From assembly GCF_002105195.1 (NCBI RefSeq), contig NZ_MUHU01000002.1:620001-684000 (forward strand): a stretch of DNA of 64,000 bases, written 5' to 3'. The stretch comes from Derxia lacustris (GTDB lineage Bacteria > Pseudomonadota > Gammaproteobacteria > Burkholderiales > Burkholderiaceae_E). Below, piece by piece: positions 7,746-15,925 of the stretch (within the stretch, counting starts at the first letter, position 1; each line of letters opens with the position of its first letter). The notes below the pieces were generated by a model. That model had not been told where the DNA came from, did no database searches, and saw only the letters and a program-made list of their open reading frames with translations. The position numbers and the translations under genes are program-made.

Positions 7746-7758
7746 GGGACAAAGAAAC

Positions 7759-9009
7759 GTGGCGAGCTTGGATAAACGCTTTGCACTGATTGCCAATAAC
7801 GGCGACGTGCTATTTCCGTACGTCAAACACCAGAGAGAGACCGGAAGAACAGGGTTCGCCCTCACTATTGCTGGAAATCAAGACCGCAATGGTGGCGGGG
7901 ACTATACCCATGACATAACGAAAGTCATCCGACAGGTCGTTTTTGACGGGTACGCGGTGCGGGCAAAAACCCAGGGAAAAGCAAACCGTGAGCGGGATGG
8001 CTCACTGGGATTGGGTAAGGACGCGGTGCACAAATTTTATGTCGCACCAGAGTTCGAGTATCTGGTAAAGGGCTCGAAGTATGAGCGCGTTAGTAAACTG
8101 CCAGTGCAAAGGAAGGAAAGTGCGTCCTTTGAGTCATCCAAAACGGGTCCCTCAAGTGCGCCAGCTTCACTTGACCCGCTTTCTGAAATCGTCAAACTGA
8201 CACCTGACGACTATCGGGAGGGTTTGAAGGCAAATTCCGGAAAAATTTCGCAACGCCAGCGTCTGATGCTTGCGGCCCATTACGCCGCGCCAAACCGGTC
8301 GCTGTCGATGAGGCAACTCGCATTGACTGCTACGTTCGATGGCCTCGCCTCTGCCAGTATTGAATATAGCCAATTAGGGCGTTTCATTGCCGATGATATT
8401 GGGATAGGGAGTCCCGGTAGTTGGATTCAGTTTCTTGCGGAAATGGTGTCGGCAAGTGCCACAAATGCTGAGCTCAGATGGGTAATGCGTGAGCCTTTGG
8501 CTGAAGCGCTAGAACAACTTGGTTGGGTCGAACCTTCACCTTATGGATTCGAAGCTAATGCAGCCTTAGCCGAGCTCGGCGCGGAGCCTGGCTTTCAGGA
8601 ATTGCCGGAGACCACACGGCTTGCTCTTGTTAACGCCCGCATCGGGCAAGGGGGTTTTCGCCGTCGCATGCTGGAAATTTGGGGTGGACGCTGTGCAGTT
8701 ACCGGATGCGCCTTGCCAGAAGTCTTAGTCGCCTCACATGCGAAGTCTTGGAGGCACAGTTCCACCGAGGAACGTCTCGACGAATTCAATGGACTTCCAC
8801 TTGTTGCGACACTTGACCGACTGTTTGACCGTGGCCTTATCGGTTTCGCAGATGACGGGGCTCTCGTGAAAATCGAAAAAGTCGAATGGGCAACTCTCGC
8901 AGAGTTGGGTATTACACCGTCCGCTAAGCTTCGAACGGTACATGCTCGCCACATTCCATACTTGCAGCATCATCGAGACGAACACGGGCTGCAGAGGGCT
9001 CTGGCCTAG
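7759..9009 (+). CDS. HNH endonuclease with an unassigned N-terminal domain
   Basis: A 416-aa protein starting at GTG 7759 with AAGGGA nine bases upstream. Residues about 290-370 form an HNH_2-type nuclease: FRRRMLEIWGGRCAVTGC, then VASHAKSWRHS, NGLPLVATLDRLFD and GLIGF, the usual order of the Cys, His and Asn-His motifs. Residues 1-120 form a separate compact domain with RFALIANNGDVLFPYVKHQ and DITKVIRQVVFDGYAVRAK, followed by a Ser/Lys linker and a helical middle region. Restriction enzymes of this shape often carry a modified-base or specificity domain at the N-terminus; that role is inferred. No methylase is nearby, which would fit a modification-dependent or abortive nuclease. The broken ATPase lies just upstream. 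Confidence 0.8.
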   Translation: MASLDKRFALIANNGDVLFPYVKHQRETGRTGFALTIAGNQDRNGGGDYTHDITKVIRQVVFDGYAVRAKTQGKANRERDGSLGLGKDAVHKFYVAPEFEYLVKGSKYERVSKLPVQRKESASFESSKTGPSSAPASLDPLSEIVKLTPDDYREGLKANSGKISQRQRLMLAAHYAAPNRSLSMRQLALTATFDGLASASIEYSQLGRFIADDIGIGSPGSWIQFLAEMVSASATNAELRWVMREPLAEALEQLGWVEPSPYGFEANAALAELGAEPGFQELPETTRLALVNARIGQGGFRRRMLEIWGGRCAVTGCALPEVLVASHAKSWRHSSTEERLDEFNGLPLVATLDRLFDRGLIGFADDGALVKIEKVEWATLAELGITPSAKLRTVHARHIPYLQHHRDEHGLQRALA

Positions 9010-9143
9010 ATGAGCTGTCTATACCAAACCTACAAATTCCTGCAAATTTCAATCTCCGAGATATCTGCTGTCCATGCCAAGCGGGTTTTTTGACGACGAA
9101 GCCGGACTGACAGAATCAGTTTGAAAAAGCAAGGAAACGCTTG

Positions 9144-11807
9144 ATGTCTAAGAAGCGAAAAAGAAAGTCGGGCAATTCCCCGGCAAGGGGCAACACGCCG
9201 GCGGCGAGTTCGGTGAAAGCTCAGGTTGCCGAGGTGGTTCTCTTGCGGCTGACAGAGCTGGAGGATGCGGTGGGCGAGCACTGCGACAGGAAGGAATGGA
9301 CAGAAATCCTGGCGCTCAGTCGACTGCCGCTGACGGCCATTCACGAAGACGACAGGGAGGAAGCGCAAACCTTTCTATTGCAGCTGCGGATGTACGGACT
9401 ATGGCCGTCCTCGGCCCCCTGGTTCAGCCTTGCGAAGGACGTGCAGGCGGAATGCCGAGAAGTTCTCCAGCAGCTGGCCGACCGAGTTGAGGTATTGCAC
9501 ACGCTGCCCTGCGAATTCGAGCGCTATCTGGATAGTCTGGGCTCGTCGGTCAAGGAGCGCGCCGAGGTGTTTCAGCGGCTTGTTCGCGCTTGTCAGGACA
9601 CCCCCACCACCGCCTGGCTGCGACGTCTGCGCAGTACCGGGCTGGTGTTGCTAATGCGCTGTGAAGTTGACGACCCCGAACTGGCAGAACAAGCCACGCA
9701 GGCATTGGCGGGTCTTCCCAATGTGCTGGAAGTGCTAGGGCAGACGTATTCCATCGCCGAAAGCAAGGGGACGCTCGATGATGAGGGACGCATTCTCCTG
9801 CGGGTACTTCGTCTCGAGCTCGACATGAAAATGGCCGATGTCTGGGACTACGGAGAAATCACCCAGGCGGTTCGCAGCCTGCCGGCCCCAAGCGAAGACG
9901 CCGCAAAGGCCCTGATGCAGCAGCCGGACGACTGGGGGGACCCGCGCTTGACTCCGAACGCGTGGGCCTTCATGTGGGAAGTTGGGTATGTCTCCCGTGC
10001 CGCCTATCCTGACCTGTTGCAACGGTATCCGGACCGCTTTGCCTGCGATGCCTGTGAAGGTGTGCGGCAGCTGCTGAGTGCACTCGTCGCGGCGCCGAGC
10101 AAGGTGGACGGCCATTTCCTGTGCGCGATGCAGCACTTGACCCGGTTTGCCCGGGGCGCCTACCACCGGTTTGGTGAAAGCATGTGGGTGACACTGGGGC
10201 AAGGTCAGGCGGAGCTTTTCATCGACAGCCCGAGTCTTCCCGCGCTGGAGGTCTCCACTGTGCTGCTACGGCTGTACGAAGGGGCGCCAGCTGACTTTCC
10301 ACGGCACGCCGAACTCGCCGAGTTTTACCGCGTCATGGCGTTGGTGCTGGCCTACGAGACGGGGGAGGATTCGGACAAGGAGGCCGTGTTGACGCCGGAG
10401 CTCGCCTGGCTTTGTGAGCACAGTCTGGCGTTCCAGTTTCTGGCAGCGTCTGTTCTTGGGGGCACCGGATTGCGACTGCGGTTGTTCGTCGAGGGGTTGC
10501 ACCGGGTAGTTGAAGCCGGGGTATCGATGCCCCATGACGGTTTCTTCATCGACGAGCCCGCCAGCGTGAAACTGAGCGAGCCCTTGGCCCTGCAGATAGT
10601 GAAGGCGCTGGAGGGACTGGCCCAGGTTCGAGACCGGATGGACACCGAGTGCCGGGAAAGATGGCTAACGACCGTAAGCGCCATCTTTCAAGTCCTTTGC
10701 GCAGTCAACTCCAAGGTGTGTGCGGCGCTGCTGCCGATTGCGCGAGCCTTCAAGGAGGACCTGCTCGAGAAAGACGAGGCGTTCCGGATGGCCTATCTGG
10801 AGCAGGTTGCGGGTGACCCCACGGCGGCGCTACGTTTCTACCTCACCTATCTTGAGCAAGTCGAAAAGCCGACCGAAGGGACGACCAGGAACCTCAAGCT
10901 GCTCTGGGCCCCGCCCGTCGACCTGGCCCCGGTCAAGCAGTTCGTAGACATCCTGCAGGAGGCGGCGAGGACCTCCAAGCACTCTGCGATTGTCAAGCAG
11001 CTTCTTGCGGATGTGAAACGGCCGCTGGCTGAGCTGACGCAGCAGGACCAGTTCGAGAGGACGGCTGTCAATCGCTGGCCTTCGCTCTCGGCCCCCGCGC
11101 GCAAGCTTCTTGGCGTGTTGGCGACTGTTCAGGGCTACAGCAGCATGAAGGAGCTCGGCTCGTATGCGGGCATGGACGTTGAATGGGTTCAACGCCACCA
11201 CGCCAAGCTGCTCGAGCTTGGCATGCTGTTCAAGGAAGGCGGGACGTACCGGCTCAACCCGCACATCCTTCCCTTGCTGGAGCGCGAGTCACAGCACGCA
11301 GTCATTGGCAGGATTGTTCGGGCCAACGGCACCAGTGCGGTCAAGCAGGTGTTCAACAGCCAACGCGAGTTTTGCATCTACCAGATACTGGTCCAGCTGT
11401 GCCCGAACCACTTGGTATTTCCGAACTGCTCGCTGCAAAGCGTGATGAGCTTCGACCGGATGAAGGAACTGGTGGCGGAGGACGACTTCGGCTACTACCT
11501 GAGGGCGAGCGTGGACATCGTCGTGGTGTCGTCGACCACCTATCTGCCGATGCTGGCCATCGAGGTGGATTCGGTCTGGCATGACACGGAACGCCAGCAA
11601 CGCAAGGATGAACAGAAGGACCGGCTTTTCGCGACGGCGGGCATCCCGTTCCTGAGACTGAGGCCTGTGGGCAGTCCGTCCGAGAACACCATTCGCGCTC
11701 AGGTGGCCGAGCACGTCGACGAGCTGGTACGCAGCCTTCGGGAAGACATGCCTGGCTACGACCAGGCACGCGGCCTGCTCGAGGACTTGGCGAGTGTGCG
11801 GACTTGA
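9144..11807 (+). CDS. Large helical protein with winged helix and C-terminal DUF2726 nuclease-like domain
   Basis: An 887-aa protein starting at ATG 9144 with AAGGA eight bases upstream. The N-terminus is basic (KKRKRK). Residues about 20-640 are predicted all-helical, like a repeat scaffold. Residues about 650-715 look like a winged helix (SAPARKLLGVLATV, then SMKELGSYAGM). The last 150 residues match DUF2726, a PD-(D/E)xK-related fold: ASVDIVVVS, LAIEVDSVWH, KDEQKDRLFATAGIPFLRLR give the D, ExD, K and terminal GIP-x-xR pattern. DUF2726 domains are found in putative nucleases. The gene stands alone, with 134 bases before and 109 after it. The combination suggests a single-protein defence nuclease, by inference. 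Confidence 0.75.
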   Translation: MSKKRKRKSGNSPARGNTPAASSVKAQVAEVVLLRLTELEDAVGEHCDRKEWTEILALSRLPLTAIHEDDREEAQTFLLQLRMYGLWPSSAPWFSLAKDVQAECREVLQQLADRVEVLHTLPCEFERYLDSLGSSVKERAEVFQRLVRACQDTPTTAWLRRLRSTGLVLLMRCEVDDPELAEQATQALAGLPNVLEVLGQTYSIAESKGTLDDEGRILLRVLRLELDMKMADVWDYGEITQAVRSLPAPSEDAAKALMQQPDDWGDPRLTPNAWAFMWEVGYVSRAAYPDLLQRYPDRFACDACEGVRQLLSALVAAPSKVDGHFLCAMQHLTRFARGAYHRFGESMWVTLGQGQAELFIDSPSLPALEVSTVLLRLYEGAPADFPRHAELAEFYRVMALVLAYETGEDSDKEAVLTPELAWLCEHSLAFQFLAASVLGGTGLRLRLFVEGLHRVVEAGVSMPHDGFFIDEPASVKLSEPLALQIVKALEGLAQVRDRMDTECRERWLTTVSAIFQVLCAVNSKVCAALLPIARAFKEDLLEKDEAFRMAYLEQVAGDPTAALRFYLTYLEQVEKPTEGTTRNLKLLWAPPVDLAPVKQFVDILQEAARTSKHSAIVKQLLADVKRPLAELTQQDQFERTAVNRWPSLSAPARKLLGVLATVQGYSSMKELGSYAGMDVEWVQRHHAKLLELGMLFKEGGTYRLNPHILPLLERESQHAVIGRIVRANGTSAVKQVFNSQREFCIYQILVQLCPNHLVFPNCSLQSVMSFDRMKELVAEDDFGYYLRASVDIVVVSSTTYLPMLAIEVDSVWHDTERQQRKDEQKDRLFATAGIPFLRLRPVGSPSENTIRAQVAEHVDELVRSLREDMPGYDQARGLLEDLASVRT

Positions 11808-11916
11808 CCGCCTGAAACTCGGAGGTGAGGGCTGAATCCGAGGAAAATGGGGTCGCGTTTGTGCGGCCCTTTCCATCTCATGACTCAGTTTCGACCCAGG
11901 CTCGCGCCGTCCGCTT

Positions 11917-12930
11917 CTATTCGATGACGACGTAGAACGGGTCCGATTGCCCCACCAACTTGGTGTCCCGCTTGCGAATCAAGAATGCCTCCACAAAGTG
12001 CACGCCACGGTAGGACAGGGACTCCGACCGGCTGAAGTGGTCATCCGAGGGATAGAAGTCCCCTCGCAACGCATCAGCTTGCGCCGCCATTTTGTCGGTA
12101 TTCGTCACTCGCCATCGCACCATGTAGTCATCCGTGAAGGTGGCCCCCACATTGTTCGTCGCCGAGAACCTGAGCCAGTAGTCGGCCATCAGCGGTTCTG
12201 CGGACCGCACCGAACGGATGGTTTGCCCGTATCGTCCCGTTCGAAGTTCTGCCGTCACCTTCACCGTGAATTGTTCCTGCGCCCTGCGCCAAACCGGGCG
12301 GTGCACATGGGGCAGCTTGCGTAATTTTGCGGGCACCGCTGAGGCGCCGAGGGCCTTCACCTTCTCGACCAAGTCGGGGAAATGGCCGCCGACCACCAAG
12401 GCGCCACTGCCCGCTGACTCGCTGACTGCTTCTGCGGCCCGCTTGGCTTCGCTGGACCCGAAGTTCTCGCCGAAAACGCGTTGCCACTTGCCAATGCTTT
12501 CGTCCCGGTCCTCTTCTGCAAACGCGTCATCAATCCAGCCCCGATACAGATTCACCTTGTCCCGGAAGTTGCCGTATTGGGGCTGGGTCCAGCCGCACGC
12601 CTGGTCTTCTCGGGGCAATTTTGGATTCGGAACTGTCGGCACGTAAGGCCATGCCTGAAGCCAGTCGTCCAGGCGACCCACCAGCGTCTTGAGCGTCGTG
12701 GGGAGGTCAGCAAACTGCACACTGCTTGTTCTTGACCCACTCGGTGTAGGCCAGCGGCGCCGAGCCTCGAACTGGTTCGTGACGCGGTTGCACACCTCGA
12801 ACTGGCCCTCGTGCTGTCGGTTGACGACACAGGGAGCGATATCGATTTTTCGCTCGCCAGCGTATTCAATCGTGGCGCAGTGGGAGAAGTGGCAGACCTT
12901 GTCTTCGTAGACCGGAAGATTTCCCAGCTT
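11917..12930 (-). pseudogene. Remnant of a CBASS-type nucleotidyltransferase with AGS-C sensor domain
   Basis: The C-terminal 95 codons (12,200-11,917) match the AGS-C domain attached to SMODS/CD-NTase cyclases: MADYWLRFSATNNV, VRWRVTNTDKMAAQADALRG, then SYRGVHFVEAFLI. Upstream, GERKIDIAPCVVNR and FEVCNRVTNQFE match the last part of the nucleotidyltransferase core. At about 12,740-12,775 the expected TEWVKNK motif lies in another frame (LAYTEWVKNKQ), and the helical segment after it is missing, so there is a frameshift plus an internal deletion. The GS motif and first catalytic Asp residues are absent; the open frame up to 13,173 is unrelated sequence antisense to mazE. No CBASS effector gene remains beside it. 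Confidence 0.7.
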
Positions 12931-13058
12931 GGTCGGCGGCAAATCTAGCTGACTCAGCCCCACTGCAAGTGGGGTCAACCTCACATGTTCGCAAGGCAAG
13001 CCACCGCCCGCAGCTGGTTCCAACGTCACCGGCCGAATTCCACCGTCTGGTGTTCCTA

Positions 13059-13238
13059 GTTTTGTTCGCGTTCGGCCAGGCCGCAGTCGACGGGCTTGCC
13101 GCGGGTGCCGGTTGAGGCTGGCCGACTGGTCCTGGAGCCGGCAGGCGAAACCTTGACGCACTGCTGGCCGCAATGACGCCAGAGAACCAGCATGGATTGG
13201 CGCCTAATGGGCCGGCAGCGGGGGCTGAAGTTTGGTGA
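13059..13238 (+). pseudogene. mazE: mazE-type antitoxin gene, frameshifted
   Basis: Three adjacent frames together spell a MazE antitoxin: VLFAFGQAAVDGLAAGAG in one, VPVEAGRLVLEP in the next, and DALLAAMTPENQHG continuing to AEVW and TGA at 13,238 in the third. MazE proteins have this order: a swapped-hairpin DNA-binding domain, then VEAGRLVL-type strands, then a toxin-binding tail LxxLLAxITPENxH. At least two frameshifts separate the parts, and the N-terminal KWGNSxxVRIP part is not recognisable. The stop overlaps the mazF start (GTGA), the normal layout of the operon. As read, no working antitoxin is made. Confidence 0.6.
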
Positions 13239-13693
13239 CGCAAGCTCATTGCCCCAACCGTGGGGATATTGTCTGGCTGCGCTTCACGCCCCAGGCGGGG
13301 CACGAGCAAGCGGGCCGGCGCCCTGCGTTCGTACGCTCACCGGCGGCATACAACGAGAAGAGTGGTTTGATGCTGTGCTGCCCGGTCACCGACCAAGTGA
13401 AGGGCTACCCCTTCGAAGTGCCGGTCACGCCCTCAAGCGGCACGGTCACCGGGGTGGCTCTCGCAGACCAGATGCGATGTCTCGACTGGCGCACTCGCAA
13501 TGCCTCGAAATTCGCTTTGGTCCCGACGCAAGGTGTGCTTGCCGCGCGCGAAAATGAAGCTGCTTCTCCCCTGAGCGGTAGCGAAGAACGGGGGCAGCGG
13601 AGCAGCTTCGGAGCTGCCGCCCGGGTCCTAAAACTGCTCCGCTGGGGAACAACGCTACATGGAAGCATTGGCGCTTGGATTCATCTCGTCTGA
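13235..13693 (+). CDS. mazF: MazF/PemK-type endoribonuclease toxin, C-terminus altered
   Basis: The frame from GTG 13,235 encodes the MazF fold: NRGDIVWLRFTPQAGHEQ, GRRPAFVRSPAAYN, LMLCCPVTDQVKGYPFEVPV, then VTGVALADQMRCLDW. MazF cleaves mRNA at short sequence motifs and is neutralised by MazE. Family members usually stop at 105-115 residues; here the frame runs to 152 codons and the part after about residue 95 (KFALVPTQGVLAARENEA) does not look like a normal last helix. A late frameshift or deletion is likely. With the antitoxin gene broken, loss of toxin activity would be expected. The host cannot be assumed to make an active protein. Confidence 0.7.
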   Translation: MTQAHCPNRGDIVWLRFTPQAGHEQAGRRPAFVRSPAAYNEKSGLMLCCPVTDQVKGYPFEVPVTPSSGTVTGVALADQMRCLDWRTRNASKFALVPTQGVLAARENEAASPLSGSEERGQRSSFGAAARVLKLLRWGTTLHGSIGAWIHLV

Positions 13694-13700
13694 AGAAAGT

Positions 13701-14015
13701 CAGTTCACGAGTATTTGTCAATATTGAATTTTCAGTTCACGAGTATTTGTCAAAAACGCCTTGAGACCCCCAATTTGGAGCTCCGCTGAGGGCTTTGGGT
13801 CATTTGGCTGCCGGAGAGTCTTTGAAAGTTCATCCTCTACGTCGTGACGTTTGCTGCAGCTACGTAATAAAAAAACCATTAAAAACAATGAATTAGCGTT
13901 TAGTTCACGACTTATTTGTCAATTTATTGGAGGTCGGCACACCTCTCAGTACACGAGTATTTGTCAAAAAATCTGCAGTTCACGAGTATTTGTCACAGTT
14001 CACGACTTATTTGGC
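13701..14015 (+). repeat. Right end of Tn7-like transposon: six 20-bp transposase-binding-type repeats
   Basis: Six direct copies of CAGTTCACGAGTATTTGTCA or close variants lie at 13701-13720, 13733-13752, 13902-13921, 13947-13966, 13976-13995 and 13996-14015. Copies 3 and 6 share the variant GACTTATTTG and copy 4 has CAGTACAC. Read from the outside in they begin TGACAAATA, like the TnsB/TniA sites of Tn7-like and related elements, which also cluster and become denser toward the tip. The outermost copy (6) keeps its first 17 bases and then changes exactly where comEC coding sequence resumes. Between copies 2 and 3 (13753-13901) there is AT-rich sequence with no gene. Confidence 0.75.
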
Positions 14016-15764
14016 TCTCTCCACGGCGACCGCGACTGGACGCTGTTCTCGCGCGTGGGCATTTCGCACCTGCTGGCGATCAGCGGGCTGCACATCACGA
14101 TGCTGGCGGCGCTGGCCGGCTGGGTCGCCGCGCAGGGCTGGCGCCGGCTCGCGCCCCGGCTGCCCCGGCTGGCCGAGAACCTGGGCCGGCGCGGCTTTGC
14201 GGCCTGGGTCGGGCTGGCGGTGGCGGCCGGCTATGTGCTGATCGCCGGCTTTGCGGTGCCGGCCCAGCGCACGCTGTGGATGCTGGCGACGATCGCCGTC
14301 GGCCTGTCCTGCGGGCTGCGGCCCGATCCGTGGAAGGTGCTGGCGGCGGCGCTGGTGGCGGTGCTGGCCTGGGATCCGTGGGCGGTGCGCGCGGCCGGGT
14401 TCTGGCTCAGCTTCGTGGCGGTCGGCGTGCTGATGTTTGCCGGCATGGCCGAGGCGGCGGGCGGGCAGGGCGGCGCGGTGCCTGCGGCGGGCGATGTCGC
14501 CGACGATGCGCATGGCAAGCGCGCCGGCGGGCTGGCCGCGCTTGCGGTGCGCGCCTGGCCCGTGCTGCGCGGCGCCACCCGCGCCCAGCTCGCGGTCACG
14601 GTCGCGCTCACGCCGCTCACGCTCTATTTCTTCCAGGCGGCGCCGGTGGTCGGGCCGGTTGCCAATGCCATCGCGATTCCGGTCGTCAGCTATGCGGTTG
14701 CGCCGCTCGCGCTGCTCGGCGGGCTGACCGGGCTGGCGGCGCCGCTGCATCTGGCGCATGCGCTGTTTGCCTGGCTGGCCGGGCTGCTTGCGCTGCTGGC
14801 CGCGCCCGGCTGGGCCAGCGCCGAGCTGCCCGCGCCCGCCGCCTGGGCCGCCGCGCTGGCCACGCTGGGCCTGGGCTGGTGCGCCCTGCCGCGCGGCCTG
14901 CCGGCGCGCGCCGCCGGGCTGCTGCTGTGCGCGCCGCTGCTGCTCACGGCGCGCGCCGCGCCGGCGCCCGGCGGCCTGCGCCTGACCGCCATCGACATCG
15001 GCCAGGGCACGGCAGTGCTGGTGGAAACCGCGCAGCACCGCCTGCTCTACGACACCGGCCCACGCTTCACCGCCGACAGCGATGCCGGCGGCCGGGTCAT
15101 CGCGCCCTTCCTGCGCGCCGCCGGCGTCGACCGGCTCGACGGCCTCGTGGTCTCGCATCGCGACGAGGACCATGCCGGCGGCGCGGCCAGCGTGCTGGCG
15201 CGGCTGCGCGCCGACTGGCTGCTCAGCTCGCTGCGGCCCGAGGATCCGCTGCTGCGCGAGCTGGGTGCCGCCATCGCGCCGCGCCGCTGCGAAGCCGGCC
15301 AGCACTGGCGCTGGGACGGCGTGGACTTTTCCGTCCTCCATCCCGACGCCGCCGATTACGCGCTCGACCGCAGCAGCAATGCGATGAGCTGTGTGCTGCG
15401 CATCGACAGCGCCGGCGGCTCGGCGCTGCTCACCGGCGACATCGATGCCGCCAGCGAGCGGGCGCTGCTGGCGCGTGGCGCGCCGCTCGCGGCCGGGCTG
15501 CTCTGGGTGCCGCATCACGGCAGCCGCACGTCTTCGTCGCCCGAATTCCTGGCCGCCGTCGATGCCCGGCTGGCAGTGGTGCAGGCCGGCTGGCTCAACC
15601 GCTTCGGCCATCCGCGCGCCGAGGTGCTGGCGCGGCTGGCTGCCGGCGGCGCCCGCGTGCTGCGCACCGACGAAAGCGGCGCAATCACGCTCGAAACCGG
15701 TGCGGACGGCTGGCAGGCGCGGACCGAAGCCGAGGCGCGCCGGCGCTACTGGGCCGGCCGCTAG
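14016..15764 (+). pseudogene. comEC: comEC, 5' part removed by insertion; DNA-uptake channel and lactamase-like part
   Basis: The frame enters recognisable ComEC at DWTLFSRVGISHLLAISGLH, in the middle of the competence (channel) domain, and then has several membrane helices to about 14,960. The C-terminal metallo-beta-lactamase-like domain follows: LTAIDIGQGTAVLVE, SHRDEDHAGG, LLWVPHHGSR and the terminal strand. Intact ComEC is about 750-850 aa; the missing first 250 or so residues include the signal anchor, OB domain and first helices. The open frame only extends upstream into transposon-end sequence, with a TTG at 13,851. The 5' part should lie on the other side of the element. ComEC carries transforming DNA across the inner membrane, so transformation is probably lost. 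Confidence 0.85.
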
Positions 15765-15925
15765 CCGACCTTGCCGCTCGTCGGCGACGGCTTGCGCCCC
15801 TTCGATTGCAAGCGGGCCGTCGTGCGAGGGTCACAACTCGTTTCCCGTCGATGAAATCACGGGGATTCACGCAGTCGTGGCACAAAACTTGATACAAACT
15901 CCGCGCTCAAAGCGGAGACTCAACC

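Noticed and set aside
12985..13173. N-terminal part of the 418-codon frame containing the AGS-C remnant
   Set aside because: It does not resemble a nucleotidyltransferase N-terminus and is antisense to the mazE relic, so it is not counted as part of the gene.
13701..14015. Regular short repeats as a CRISPR array
   Set aside because: Spacing is irregular (0 to about 150 bases), repeats are only 20 bp and two are directly abutting; no cas genes. Transposase-binding sites fit better.
13701..14015. The same repeats as plasmid replication iterons
   Set aside because: No rep gene nearby, and the array abuts an interrupted chromosomal gene.
14007..15611. A 534-codon minus-strand open frame
   Set aside because: Antisense to comEC and rich in Gln/Arg/Gly repeats typical of GC-rich shadow frames.
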